A stretch of DNA of 64,000 nucleotides from Mycobacterium bourgelatii (GTDB lineage Bacteria > Actinomycetota > Actinomycetes > Mycobacteriales > Mycobacteriaceae). Positions 1 through 9,597 of this stretch are shown here, one piece after another (position 1 is the first letter of the stretch; each line of letters begins with the position of its first letter). A program made the translations under genes and the position numbers. The notes beneath the pieces were generated by a model. The model searched no databases. It had not been told where the DNA came from and worked only from the letters and a program-made list of their open reading frames with translations. The DNA is taken from NCBI RefSeq assembly GCF_010723575.1, contig NZ_BLKZ01000001.1, positions 558,001-622,000 on the forward strand, read 5' to 3'.

Positions 1-128
1 ACTCACCGGAGCGCGCGAAAGTGGATCCCGGGTCCCTGACCTGAATGTTCACCAGCCCTGGGATGCCTCGTAGTCGGCGACAGTCGCCGCTGCCGCAAGG
101 GATTGCGTGAATTGGCCGTAGGGCAACG

Positions 129-1985
129 TCAGTCACGGTCATAGTCCGGTCTCGCTGGCCCTGGCCTGAGCACGTCCCGCAGCCGCAACCGAAGCCCGCT
201 CGCTCGTACCGCCCGACGTGCGATCGCGGTACGCACCGAAGCCTCCGGCCCGACAACTCGCACCTTGCGCTTGGCCCGCGTCACCGCTGTGTAGAACAGC
301 TCCCGCGTCAGCAATCGCGAGTCGGCTGTGGGCAGCAGGACTGTCACATCGTCGGCCTGGCTGCCCTGGCTCTTGTGGATCGTCATGGCGTGCACCGTCT
401 CGACGTCAGACAGCCGACTGGTAGCGAGATTCAGCGGTTCGGCGGCACCGGCGATGACGGCTCTCAGCGTGCCGTCATGCAGGACCGTCACCCCGGTGTC
501 GCCGTTGTAAACACCCAGCCCGTAGTCGTTTGCCGTCACCAGCACCGGTCGCCCGGGATACCATGCCGACCAAATCGGCTCTCCGGTTGCTTCGGTCAGC
601 CACCTCTCGATCTGGCGGTTCCAGTGCTGGATCCCATAGCGTCCGCGCCGATGCGCGCACAGCAGTCGATGCTCGTCGAGCGTGGCCAGTGCTGCCGTCG
701 CGTCGCCGAGGACGGCGGCCTGCCGTAGTCGGAGCGCCTGGGCCACAAGAACGCTACGCAGATGGGGGGTAGGGTCTTCGGCATTGTCCCACTCGATGTG
801 ATCGTCACCCGCTCGCAGCAGCTCGACAGCGCGGTCGGCGTCACCGCCGCGGATCGCTGACGCCAACTCCCCAATTGATTCGCCGAACCGATGCGAGGTC
901 TGCAGCGCTGCGACCCGCGAATTGTCTTGTGCTCCCAGCCCGTCGACCAAATCGGCCAATACCGCGCCCGCTTCCACCGACGCCAGCTGGTCTGGGTCGC
1001 CGACGAGTAACAGGCGTGATTGCGGACGCACTGCCTCGAGCAGTCGGGCCATCATTGTCAGCGACACCATCGACGTCTCGTCGACGACGATTACGTCGTG
1101 CGGCAGCCGGTTGCCGCGATGTTGGCGAAACCGTGAGGATGTATCCGGCCTCGGGCCCAATAGCCGGTGCAACGTGGTCGCACGCAGTCCCGTGACCCGC
1201 TGCCGATCAACGGCATCCAGCTTGTCGACCTCACTTTGCACCGCTTCCTGCAGCCTGGCAGCGGCCTTCCCCGTCGGGGCCGCCAACGCGATGCGCATGC
1301 GCGCCTTGCCGGCCATCTGCGCCTGTTCGGCGAACAGCGCCAACAGCCTTGCCACCGTCGTCGTCTTACCGGTCCCGGGGCCTCCGGTGAGTACCGTAAA
1401 GCCCTGCGAAAGCGCGATACTCGCGGCGTCACGCTGTTCCTCGTAGCCCTCGGGGAACAATCGGCCGATTTCCGGGGTTGCGGCGGGTGCAGGGGCAGCC
1501 AGCAGCACCCGGAGATCGTCTGCGACCTGCTGTTCCTCGCGCCAATAACGGTCTAGATAGACGAGGTTGTCGTCGTACACCCGCAGCACCGGGGGCGATC
1601 CGAGGAGCGGGCTGGCGTGCACCGCCGCCAGCCAATCGTCCGCCGCCGGCCACGGGAGGTCGGAAATACCGACCTGCTCCTGCGCGGCCCGCAGGTCGAC
1701 GCATACCGAACCGGCCCGCAGCGCGCGCACCGCCAGCGCGACCGCCAGCGCTACTGATGGTTGTGTCTCGCCGGACATCTCCGTAAGCCGCTGTGCAACA
1801 TGGACATCTGCCGACTCGATCACACCAGCTTCGTTGAAGGTCCGTAGTAGACCGGTAGCGCCGACAGCCTGCCGCCAGCCGACGGGATCAATGATCGCTG
1901 CGCCCGGCTGCGCCGCGCTTTCGGTCGTCATGGTTGTTTGATGACGACCCGATGCGCCCGGCTGCGCCGCGCTTTCGGTCGTCAT
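129..1985 (-). CDS. recD: Exodeoxyribonuclease V alpha subunit (RecD helicase)
   Basis: RecD is the 5'-3' helicase subunit of RecBCD; in mycobacteria this complex is known for the single-strand annealing branch of double-strand break repair. Walker A GGPGTGKT lies near residue 200, the DEAD-like DETSMVS near 300, and the C-terminal helicase motifs HKSQG and FYTAVTRAK are intact. The start at 1985 forms an ATGA overlap with the recB stop and gives 619 aa. A second in-frame ATG at 1931 gives 601 aa, closer to the 575 aa I recall for M. tuberculosis. The two starts sit in two copies of a 34-bp repeat, so the first 18 residues are nearly repeated (MTTESAAQPGA occurs twice). It is the last gene of recC-recB-recD. 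Confidence 0.93.
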   Translation of the reverse strand: MTTESAAQPGASGRHQTTMTTESAAQPGAAIIDPVGWRQAVGATGLLRTFNEAGVIESADVHVAQRLTEMSGETQPSVALAVALAVRALRAGSVCVDLRAAQEQVGISDLPWPAADDWLAAVHASPLLGSPPVLRVYDDNLVYLDRYWREEQQVADDLRVLLAAPAPAATPEIGRLFPEGYEEQRDAASIALSQGFTVLTGGPGTGKTTTVARLLALFAEQAQMAGKARMRIALAAPTGKAAARLQEAVQSEVDKLDAVDRQRVTGLRATTLHRLLGPRPDTSSRFRQHRGNRLPHDVIVVDETSMVSLTMMARLLEAVRPQSRLLLVGDPDQLASVEAGAVLADLVDGLGAQDNSRVAALQTSHRFGESIGELASAIRGGDADRAVELLRAGDDHIEWDNAEDPTPHLRSVLVAQALRLRQAAVLGDATAALATLDEHRLLCAHRRGRYGIQHWNRQIERWLTEATGEPIWSAWYPGRPVLVTANDYGLGVYNGDTGVTVLHDGTLRAVIAGAAEPLNLATSRLSDVETVHAMTIHKSQGSQADDVTVLLPTADSRLLTRELFYTAVTRAKRKVRVVGPEASVRTAIARRAVRASGLRLRLRDVLRPGPARPDYDRD

Positions 1986-1986
1986 G
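1899..1986. repeat. 34-bp perfect direct repeat (period 54) at the recB/recD junction
   Basis: Positions 1899-1932 and 1953-1986 are identical over 34 bp, 54 bp (18 codons) apart. Each copy carries a possible recD ATG. Between them, 1923-1931 and 1941-1949 form a 9-bp inverted repeat with a 9-nt loop, which would place the downstream ATG inside a hairpin in the mRNA. The in-frame duplication lengthens the RecD N terminus without breaking it. Confidence 0.9.
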
Positions 1987-4900
1987 CGGCCCGCCGACCC
2001 GCATCGAGAAGGTCCGACATCGCGGTCACCAGCGCAGCCGGTGGCGCCCAACTGAACACCCCCGCCGGATGCCCGTCCACCACCGGGGTATCGGGACCGC
2101 ACATCCCACGCACGAACAGGTACAGCACGCCGCCCAAATGCCGGTCTGGGTCGTAGTCCGGCTGGCGCCATCGCAGAAAGCGGTGCAGCACAACGTTGTA
2201 CAGCAGCGCCTGTAGAGGATAGTCCGAGTGCAGCATCGCTTCTGCCAGACGTGCCTGGTGATAATCGGCAGCTGTGAGCGCCCGATCCGGATCGCCCAGC
2301 CAATTGGTCTTGTAGTCGACTACCAGATACCGGTGGTCTGACCCGTCGGGAATCCGCAGCACCACGTCGACCGAACCAGTGAGGTAGCCGCGCAACGACT
2401 GACTCCCGAGGGCATCTCCGATCAGCCGATCGGCGTAGGAAGCCAGCGGGTCTGAGTCTGGCAGGTGCTCCCGCAGCAACAAACCAACGTCCGCCAGTCG
2501 GATATCGGGTGTGCCATCACGACGGTCACCGCCAGCCAGTGGGAACTCGAAATCCAACTCCCGCAACCGATCCGCCAGTCCTATCTGTCGCAAGGTCAAC
2601 CCGCCGGCCAAGGGCCCCAACGGCGTGTCGTGCATCGGAATCAGCGCCGAGGCCAGTTCGGCGGCGGGTATGTCCACCGGATTCCACTTGGAATGCGCCC
2701 GGATCTGCTCCTCGATCTCGCCCGCCAGATCGACAGCGAACGGATCGGCCGTCTCCAGAACCGCGTGCACCAGCGTGCCGAACCTCGCGCCCATCGGTAG
2801 CTCAGCCATCGGTGACGGCAGATCAGAACCGGCCGCGGTAGTTGCCAACGGAATATCGCCTACTTCGTCGTCGAGTTCGCTGACTTCCGGCTCACTGCTG
2901 ACGTTGGGAGCTTCGGTGACCCTGATCAGTCCCGAGTAGGAGGTTCGTCGCCAAGAGGTGTCGATGGCTCGGTGGAAATGGCGGATGCCGAGATCGGACG
3001 GTGCAGTCTGGCCGGCTGCGGCTGGGGCTGCAGCGATCACCGACTCCTCCACTACCAGTCCGCCGACGGCTTGCCACTCCTGAAATCGGGCCCACGCGTC
3101 GTCATCGGTGATCTTGGCCGGGCTGCAGCGGTCGGGAACCACTGAGTCGCCGGGGCGCCGACCCCGCAATAGCCGCGACAACCCACCGTTGGGTTCGTCG
3201 TAGGCCGGAGACCACCAGGCCACGACCTGTGACTGGGCGCGCGTCATGGCAACGTAGGTCAGCCTGCTGTCGTCGTTGGCGGCCTCTGCGGCGCCCAGCT
3301 TCTCGACAACGTGGAAGTCGGGACTGTCCTTCCCGCCGATGTGCAGACAGCGCACGCCCTGGTCGTGAAACAGGACCAGATCGCGCTGCTGGATGTTGCG
3401 GGCGAACGCGAATGGCAAATATACGACCGGCCACTGCAGCCCCTTGCTCACCCATACGGTCATGATCTGCACGGCCGCCGCGTCGCTGTCGATTCGCCGG
3501 TTGCGTTCGACTGCGCCGGCGCCTTCCTCACGTTGGCTGCGGAGCCAGTCCCGCAGCGCCGGGAGCGCATAGCGCTCGCGATGCGCGGCGTCTTGCAGGA
3601 GCTGTGTCACATGCGCCAGATCGGTCATGTGTCGCTCGCCGTCCTGCCAGGACAACACCCGGTCGCTCATCCCGCTCAATTGTGCGGCCTCGAAGATAGC
3701 GGCCACTCCGCGTTCGCGGGCGTGGCCCGCCCACTCTCGTAGCGTCTCGGCAACGCGGTCGGTCAGCCGATCGCCTCCTGCGGCGAGGCTTTCCGCAGTC
3801 TCGCCAAAGAACATCGTTGCGGCCGCAGCACGCACCACGCCCGGACGGTGTGGCTGCTCGAACGCCTCCAACAACGACAGCCAGTCGTCGGCGGCAACCG
3901 AGCTGAATACATCCGAGTCGCCGGTGTAGACCGCCGGGATACCCGCCTGGGTCAGCGCCTGGTGGCACACCCGGGCGTCTTTGTGCTTCTCGACGATCAC
4001 TGCGATGTCACCAGCCTGAAGGGGCCTACCGTCGAATGTCGCTCCGCAGGACAGCAACCCACCGATGTCGGCAGCCAGGTCTGCGCTGATGTGTTCGCGC
4101 AATTCGTCGATCGGTAGATTCTGGGTTCCTCTGCGGCCGAGTGCCTCTCGGCGTACGACCCGAAGCCGAAACGGGTCGTTGTGGCGTGCTCCGGCCAGCC
4201 GGTGGCCTTGGTGGTACGCATCGACGGCATGAACCACGATCGCAGGGTCACCAAGTTCGGCCCCGCGCAACAGGGCCTGCAATCGATCGACTAGGACGCT
4301 GTCGCTGCGCCAATTGGTAGGCAGCGTGCGTTTGTCTCCCGCCGTTTGCGCGGCACGCAGGTAGGTGACGATGTCGCCGCCGCGAAACGCATAAATCGCC
4401 TGCTTCGGGTCGCCGATGAGAATCAGCGTGGAGCGCCCACTGAAGGCGCGGTCGATCACCTGCCACTGCACCGGATCGGTGTCTTGGAACTCGTCGACCA
4501 TGACGATGGGCCACCGGCGCTGCATCCGCGCCCGGGCTGGGGAGTCGTCGGTTTCCAGCGCATCGGCCAGACGGCTGAGCAGGTCGTCGTATCCAAGGAT
4601 GCCCCGGCGGCGCTTTCGCGTCTCCAGTTCTGCCAGAACTTCTTTCGCGAAATCGACGCACACGGCGGCACGGGATCCCGGCTCTGGATCCAGTGGCCGC
4701 AACTGTGTCGACGGATTCCTGACCACCGTCCGGGCAATCCGCAGCGCGTCAGCGTGATTCAGCGCGGGATCGTCCCGTTGGCGCCCGAAGCGGGCCAGGT
4801 ACAGGTCGTCGACGATTTCGGTGACCAGGTCATCAAGGTCTTCTACGAGGCTGACGCCGGAATCAGTGTCGCCGGCAACGCCCAGCGATCTGAGTACCAG

Positions 4901-5284
4901 CTGACAGAACTGGTGGGTGGTGGCGATGGTCGCCGTGTCGAAGGTGGCGAGCGCGTCGCGCAATCGTTGCTTTCTTTCGTCGCGCTCGACCGCGGTGCCG
5001 TCCAGAAGTTGGGCCACCAACTTGTTGTCGCCGACGGCTGATGCGTCATCGAAAGCCGCTGCCGCATCAACCATTTGGCAACGAACCCGCTCGCGAAGCT
5101 CCTGGCTAGCCGCACGTCCGAATGTGATCAGCAACATCTTGTCCAGGGTCGCCCGACCCTCGGCGATGTAGCGGGTTACCAGACCGGCCAACGCAAACGT
5201 CTTGCCGGTCCCCGCGCTGGCTTCCAACACGGTGGTGGAGCGCTCCGCGGGCAGCGGGCCGAGTAGATCGAATGGTTGCATCAT
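1982..5284 (-). CDS. recB: Exodeoxyribonuclease V beta subunit (RecB helicase-nuclease)
   Basis: This 1100-aa protein is the 3'-5' UvrD-like helicase and nuclease subunit of RecBCD. The N-terminal Walker A ASAGTGKT is at residues 23-30, Walker B VDEFQDTD lies near residue 265, and the helicase motif LTYVAMTRAQ is in the C-terminal half. The RecB nuclease motif VVDYKTNW sits near residue 985 with Asp and Lys intact, so both activities look functional. Length fits the family. The start overlaps the recC stop (ATGA at 5281-5284) and the stop overlaps the longer recD start, so the three genes are probably translated in series in stoichiometric amounts. Confidence 0.96.
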   Translation of the reverse strand: MMQPFDLLGPLPAERSTTVLEASAGTGKTFALAGLVTRYIAEGRATLDKMLLITFGRAASQELRERVRCQMVDAAAAFDDASAVGDNKLVAQLLDGTAVERDERKQRLRDALATFDTATIATTHQFCQLVLRSLGVAGDTDSGVSLVEDLDDLVTEIVDDLYLARFGRQRDDPALNHADALRIARTVVRNPSTQLRPLDPEPGSRAAVCVDFAKEVLAELETRKRRRGILGYDDLLSRLADALETDDSPARARMQRRWPIVMVDEFQDTDPVQWQVIDRAFSGRSTLILIGDPKQAIYAFRGGDIVTYLRAAQTAGDKRTLPTNWRSDSVLVDRLQALLRGAELGDPAIVVHAVDAYHQGHRLAGARHNDPFRLRVVRREALGRRGTQNLPIDELREHISADLAADIGGLLSCGATFDGRPLQAGDIAVIVEKHKDARVCHQALTQAGIPAVYTGDSDVFSSVAADDWLSLLEAFEQPHRPGVVRAAAATMFFGETAESLAAGGDRLTDRVAETLREWAGHARERGVAAIFEAAQLSGMSDRVLSWQDGERHMTDLAHVTQLLQDAAHRERYALPALRDWLRSQREEGAGAVERNRRIDSDAAAVQIMTVWVSKGLQWPVVYLPFAFARNIQQRDLVLFHDQGVRCLHIGGKDSPDFHVVEKLGAAEAANDDSRLTYVAMTRAQSQVVAWWSPAYDEPNGGLSRLLRGRRPGDSVVPDRCSPAKITDDDAWARFQEWQAVGGLVVEESVIAAAPAAAGQTAPSDLGIRHFHRAIDTSWRRTSYSGLIRVTEAPNVSSEPEVSELDDEVGDIPLATTAAGSDLPSPMAELPMGARFGTLVHAVLETADPFAVDLAGEIEEQIRAHSKWNPVDIPAAELASALIPMHDTPLGPLAGGLTLRQIGLADRLRELDFEFPLAGGDRRDGTPDIRLADVGLLLREHLPDSDPLASYADRLIGDALGSQSLRGYLTGSVDVVLRIPDGSDHRYLVVDYKTNWLGDPDRALTAADYHQARLAEAMLHSDYPLQALLYNVVLHRFLRWRQPDYDPDRHLGGVLYLFVRGMCGPDTPVVDGHPAGVFSWAPPAALVTAMSDLLDAGRRAA

Positions 5285-8200
5285 CGGGCGTCCCCTTCAG
5301 CGCCCTGCTCGGCCCGCAAAAGTGGCAACCAGAGGCGAGCGGCGAAGGCGCCCAGCCGGTTGTCCTCACCAGGGTATTCTTCGCCGGACCGCAACGGTTG
5401 CATCAGCTCCGTCAAGCGCGCGTCGCGGCCCCAGGCTCGCACGTGGGCATGCTCCTGGTCGTCGCCGGGGTATCGATCGGTTCTCCACTTGAGTGTCGCG
5501 GCCCGCACCGGGTCATCGCCGCAGTGCCGGGCTAGCGCCCACGCGTAGGAAGTCTTAATAGGCAGTGGAATTGGTTCACATCGTCCGGCATCGTAGATGG
5601 CAACCAGATCCCGAAGCAAGGCTCGCGGATCATCCTGCGGCCGAGCCAGGCGCCCTTGGCGCGGCGAGGTTCCCTTTGGCGGCCGACCAATGCAGATCGC
5701 CGACCAATCCCGGTTCGGAGCATGAGTCAACAACGCCAACAACGGGATCCACGATGCCAGCAGATGCTTGCCATGGAGTTTGGAGTACGTGACCGAAACC
5801 AGCCGATCTCCAAACACTTTCGGTACCGTGCCGGTCAGTTGCCGGGTACCGATGTCAATGTCGACGTCGTACGGCACCCCGTCGGCTCGGCGGTATTCCC
5901 GTGCCGCGTCAGCCAGTAGCTTTGCCTGATCCCGGATCTCGGTGACCTTGCGCCACCCGAGCTGACCCGGCGGTAATGTTCCGCGGCGCCATTCCGCCTG
6001 CCGCGCCTCATCCGGTGCCATTCCTCCCAGAATGTCGTTCAACATGCGTTCGCCGACTGCCCATTCCTCGAGCGCATCGATGTCGACAGGCATCGAGTCT
6101 TCGACGCCGTCGACGTCCCACGGCAAGGTGTACTCGAGCGCTCGGAAGAAACCCTTTACCGGATCTCTGAAGAATGCGATCAAGTCGTCGAGGACGATGT
6201 CGTCCGGTGGGGGCGCCGGCAGTGGTCCGGCGATGAACTTCGGCCGCTCGGCGCGTTGGCCGGTGGCCGCCCGCGCAGCCCGCAGCACGGTGGGATCGAA
6301 GCTGAACGGCACGTCGGGCACCAACCTTGCGCGCTCGACGTTGCGAACATCGAACGGCTGCAACGGATGTTCGACCAGCACCCGCGAAAGCACTTGGCCC
6401 GTCGTGGTGGTGGCGGTGGCGTTCAAGGCGTCGAGTAGCTCGGCCAGTGGCACGGCGGGCGGTTTGCGCTGACCCGAGTATTCGTTGGCGCCGGTGTAGG
6501 TGATGACCAGGGTGTCGGTGGCCGCACAGATGGCGTCCAGCAGCAGTTGTCGATCCTCAGAGCGGATGTCGCGTTCTCCGGTCATCGGCTGTCTGGCCAG
6601 CACATCGTCACCGTCCATGTGACCGATGCGGGGGAACACGCCGTCGTCGAGGCCCACCAAGCAGACCACCCGGTGCGGGACTGAACGCATCGGCACCATC
6701 GTGCAGACCGTCAGCGTGCCGGTGCGGAAGTTGGCACGCGTTGGCCGTCCCGCGAGGTGCCTTTGCAGCAGCGCGCAGATGTCGGGCAACCGCAGCACGG
6801 TGTCGGCCCGTGGACCCGCTGTGCGTAGCACTTCGCCGAACTCGCGCTGCATCTGATTGGTCTGCCAGGCATCATCCTCGTCGGTGCGGGTCAGCGCGGT
6901 GATGCCGTCGACGATCGCTGCCAACCATTCCCTCAGCGGCCGGGTCCCGGTGAGCGAGTCGACCGTCCGCTTCAACCGATCGATAAATTCGGCGAGGCGT
7001 CCGGCCAACTCGACCCGGTTGCTGCCGACGTCGTCGAGAGGAAGCGTGGAGTCGATCCAGGCGTGCGACGCCTCGGACAATGCGACCCCGGCCAGCACCC
7101 GATCGATGCCGAATCGCCATGTGTTGTGGACGAAGTCGACGCCGAAGGGCTTGCGATGGTCCTGATCGAAGCCCCAGCGGATGTTGGCCTGCCGGACCCA
7201 GGCGGTGATGCTCTCTAAATCGTCATCGGCGAAGCTGAATCTGGCCCGCACCGGTGCGGCCTGGGCCAGGCTGAGTACCTCACTCGCGGTGGCCCTGCTG
7301 CCGGCCAGCATCAGCAGTTGCGACGCCACGCCGAGCAGCGGATTGGTTTGCAACAATGACCGGTCGGCCAGGCGCACCCGCAGGCGATGCGCGGGATGCA
7401 CCCCGCGCACCACATCGCCGAGACCGAAGTCCGCGGCAATCAACGGCGCGTACGTCTCGATGTCGGGACACATCACCAGAATGTCGCGGGGTTCGAGCGT
7501 CGGGTCGTCCGCGAGCAGGCCGAGCAGCACTTCGCGTAGCACGTCAATCTGCCTGGCCGGTCCGTGGCAGCTGTGCACCTGTACCGACCGGTCATGCGCT
7601 CCGACCGTGCGGCCTGCCGGTCGGACTGCGTTGGCGGCCAGATCGGACTGCAGCCAGCCGAGCAGGGTGTCCGGCCGGGCGATATCGCCGAGCGCTTCGT
7701 CGGTCGTGGTATTCGCAGGAAGGCTGCGCTGCAACTCGCGGAGATCGCGACCCAGCGTCGCCAGCAACGGATGAAAGACCTTGCGATGGCTGGTGTCCTG
7801 GGGTCGCGGCGTCCTGCCGTGCACGCCGGCGAGCCCGCGCCACAACTGATCGCTGGGATGCGGCAGCCACAGATGCAGTTCGTGGTGGGTCGACAGCGCG
7901 TCGAGCAACTCGATGTCGGTGCAAGCCAAACGGGTGTGACCGAACAGCGACAGCCGTTCAGGTAGGTCGGTGGGTGCCCTGCGTAATGCGGCGATGGTCT
8001 TACGGTGGCGGACATGAGGCGGATCGGCAGGCACCCGCGCGACCAGCAACTGCCACAGCGACTTCTGCCAGGCCAAGTCGCTGTCGAGATCACCGGAGCC
8101 ACCTTCCAACCAGCCGGACAGCAGCTCCGGGCGTTGTCTGGCGTAGGAGGCGAACAAGCCGGCGAGCCGGCGGGCCACCGCGTAGCGGCGCCCCTTGCGC

Positions 8201-8580
8201 AACTCCGCTTCCGCGTCGGTGTCGAAGTGTCCCAGGTGTTTCGCCAACGTTTGGCACCACGGCTCGTCGAGGCTGGCGTCGATCACCTCCAACAGCGGCC
8301 AGGTCATGGCCTCCGGCGACCAGGGATCGTCGTCGACCGTTCCGGTGATCTCGGCGATCAGCGACGCGGGATTGCGGAATGACACGCCCGCGCACACGCC
8401 GTCGCCGTGCACGGCCCCGAGGATGTGCGAAAGGCGCTGACTCAGCCACCGTTCCACGCCCCGGGCAGGCACCAGCACGAGCTCTTCGGCGAACGGGTCA
8501 GCCAAGGGGCTGGCCAGCAATGCGCCGAGCCCGTCGGCAAGGACATCGGTGCGCTCGGCACGATGGAGATGAAGCGCCAT
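5281..8580 (-). CDS. recC: Exodeoxyribonuclease V gamma subunit (RecC)
   Basis: RecC is the scaffold and Chi-recognition subunit of RecBCD. The 1099-aa protein starts MALHLHRAERTDVLADGLG and carries the RecC/AddB-type N-terminal segment AEELVLVPARGVERWLSQRL. It has an inactivated helicase fold with no Walker A lysine motif, as expected for RecC. The segment MRSVPHRVVCLVGLDDGVFP is typical of the family. It is first in the recC-recB-recD operon and is transcribed away from the nitroreductase gene at 8677. The 96 bp between them should hold both promoters, but I see no clear boxes. Confidence 0.95.
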   Translation of the reverse strand: MALHLHRAERTDVLADGLGALLASPLADPFAEELVLVPARGVERWLSQRLSHILGAVHGDGVCAGVSFRNPASLIAEITGTVDDDPWSPEAMTWPLLEVIDASLDEPWCQTLAKHLGHFDTDAEAELRKGRRYAVARRLAGLFASYARQRPELLSGWLEGGSGDLDSDLAWQKSLWQLLVARVPADPPHVRHRKTIAALRRAPTDLPERLSLFGHTRLACTDIELLDALSTHHELHLWLPHPSDQLWRGLAGVHGRTPRPQDTSHRKVFHPLLATLGRDLRELQRSLPANTTTDEALGDIARPDTLLGWLQSDLAANAVRPAGRTVGAHDRSVQVHSCHGPARQIDVLREVLLGLLADDPTLEPRDILVMCPDIETYAPLIAADFGLGDVVRGVHPAHRLRVRLADRSLLQTNPLLGVASQLLMLAGSRATASEVLSLAQAAPVRARFSFADDDLESITAWVRQANIRWGFDQDHRKPFGVDFVHNTWRFGIDRVLAGVALSEASHAWIDSTLPLDDVGSNRVELAGRLAEFIDRLKRTVDSLTGTRPLREWLAAIVDGITALTRTDEDDAWQTNQMQREFGEVLRTAGPRADTVLRLPDICALLQRHLAGRPTRANFRTGTLTVCTMVPMRSVPHRVVCLVGLDDGVFPRIGHMDGDDVLARQPMTGERDIRSEDRQLLLDAICAATDTLVITYTGANEYSGQRKPPAVPLAELLDALNATATTTTGQVLSRVLVEHPLQPFDVRNVERARLVPDVPFSFDPTVLRAARAATGQRAERPKFIAGPLPAPPPDDIVLDDLIAFFRDPVKGFFRALEYTLPWDVDGVEDSMPVDIDALEEWAVGERMLNDILGGMAPDEARQAEWRRGTLPPGQLGWRKVTEIRDQAKLLADAAREYRRADGVPYDVDIDIGTRQLTGTVPKVFGDRLVSVTYSKLHGKHLLASWIPLLALLTHAPNRDWSAICIGRPPKGTSPRQGRLARPQDDPRALLRDLVAIYDAGRCEPIPLPIKTSYAWALARHCGDDPVRAATLKWRTDRYPGDDQEHAHVRAWGRDARLTELMQPLRSGEEYPGEDNRLGAFAARLWLPLLRAEQGAEGDAR

Positions 8581-8676
8581 TGGCCGTCACCATAGACGCC
8601 GGGTCCGACAACGGTGGCAACATGGTCGGGGCGGTTGAGGTGCCCCGCTGATGCCGGCCCGTAGGGGAGGAACGCG

Positions 8677-9192
8677 ATGGAAACCTGGGACGCGATCTGC
8701 GCCCGGCGCAATGTGCGCCAGTACCTGCCGAAGCCGGTCCCCGAAGGTGACCTGAAACGTATCGTCGAGGCCGGCTGGCGCGCGCCGTCGGCACGCAACC
8801 GTCAGCCGTGGGATTTTGTCGTTGTCACCGAGCATGGCCAGCTGCAGGAACTTTCGACGGTCTGGCGGGGTGCGGGTCACATTGCTTCGGCGGCTGCCGC
8901 GATTGTCTTGGTAGTGCCGGTGCCGCCGGACGATCGGCGCAGGCTGACCGACCAATACGACGTCGGACAGGCGACGATGGCGATGATGATCGCGGCCACC
9001 GATCTGGGTATCGGCACTGGGCATTCGTCGGTGGGGGATCAGGACAAGGCCCGGTCCATCCTGGGTGTCCCCGACGATCATCTGGTCGCGTTCATGCTCG
9101 GCGTGGGATATCCGGCGGATCGTCCGCTCACGCCGATACGCAAGCCTGACCGCCGACCCTTTGACGAGGTCGTCCACTTCGGACATTGGTGA
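8677..9192 (+). CDS. Nitroreductase family oxidoreductase
   Basis: This 171-aa FMN-dependent nitroreductase fold protein has the FMN phosphate-binding start RRNVRQY at residues 9-15 and the family segment WRAPSARNRQPWDFVVV near residue 34. The second half has the usual DVGQATMAMMIAATDLGIGT helix and a GVPDDH segment. The start is set by GGGAGGA upstream of the ATG. It would reduce nitro, quinone or flavin substrates with NAD(P)H; the actual substrate cannot be read from sequence. I know of no gene at this position in M. tuberculosis, where recC is followed by echA3, so it belongs to an accessory block. Confidence 0.88.
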   Translation: METWDAICARRNVRQYLPKPVPEGDLKRIVEAGWRAPSARNRQPWDFVVVTEHGQLQELSTVWRGAGHIASAAAAIVLVVPVPPDDRRRLTDQYDVGQATMAMMIAATDLGIGTGHSSVGDQDKARSILGVPDDHLVAFMLGVGYPADRPLTPIRKPDRRPFDEVVHFGHW

Positions 9193-9217
9193 CTTGCATG
9201 GCAGCTGCGTTGGACGC

Positions 9218-9571
9218 ATGGTGACTCGCGTGCCGCCCCCGATGGATGCCCAGACCCGAAGCACCGTGATCTGGAACATCATCGGCTACCTGTTTTATGC
9301 ACTGCTGGTTGCCGCCGGCGCTTTGTGCGTCTGGGTCTCGTTCTTCTTCGCGATGGCGACCGACGCCTGTCACGATTCGGCGTGCAACGCCAGTTATCGG
9401 GTGTTTCCGGCGATGGTCACGATGTGGATCGGAGTGGCGACCGTCTTGGTGACGACGCTGATCGTCATGGTGGTCAAGTCGACCCGGGGCAAGGTCGTGG
9501 CCGGATGGCCGATCGGCGGCCTGCTCGGGCTGGTCGTCGTGTTCGTCTTGTCCATGCTGGTTCTGCACTGA
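9218..9571 (+). CDS. Small membrane protein of unknown function
   Basis: The predicted 117-aa protein has two strong hydrophobic segments in its first part, around IIGYLFYALLVAAGALCVWV and MWIGVATVLVTTLIVMVV, and a third near the C terminus (GGLLGLVVVFVLSMLVLH). A pair of cysteines (DACHDSACNAS) lies between the first two segments and could form a disulfide outside the membrane. Starts at 9218 or 9242 are possible. It sits between the nitroreductase and cyanase genes on the same strand. I do not recognise the family. Confidence 0.7.
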   Translation: MVTRVPPPMDAQTRSTVIWNIIGYLFYALLVAAGALCVWVSFFFAMATDACHDSACNASYRVFPAMVTMWIGVATVLVTTLIVMVVKSTRGKVVAGWPIGGLLGLVVVFVLSMLVLH

Positions 9572-9597
9572 CAAGCCCGTCGGCAATGCTGGTGGTT

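Noticed and set aside
1986..2303. N-terminal extension of recD of about 105 residues
   Set aside because: It overlaps recB on the same strand; the ATGA start at 1985 is a better choice.
9325..9597. Longer cyanase with an upstream start
   Set aside because: The extra residues come from the antisense-like frame over the membrane protein gene; family starts match 9598.
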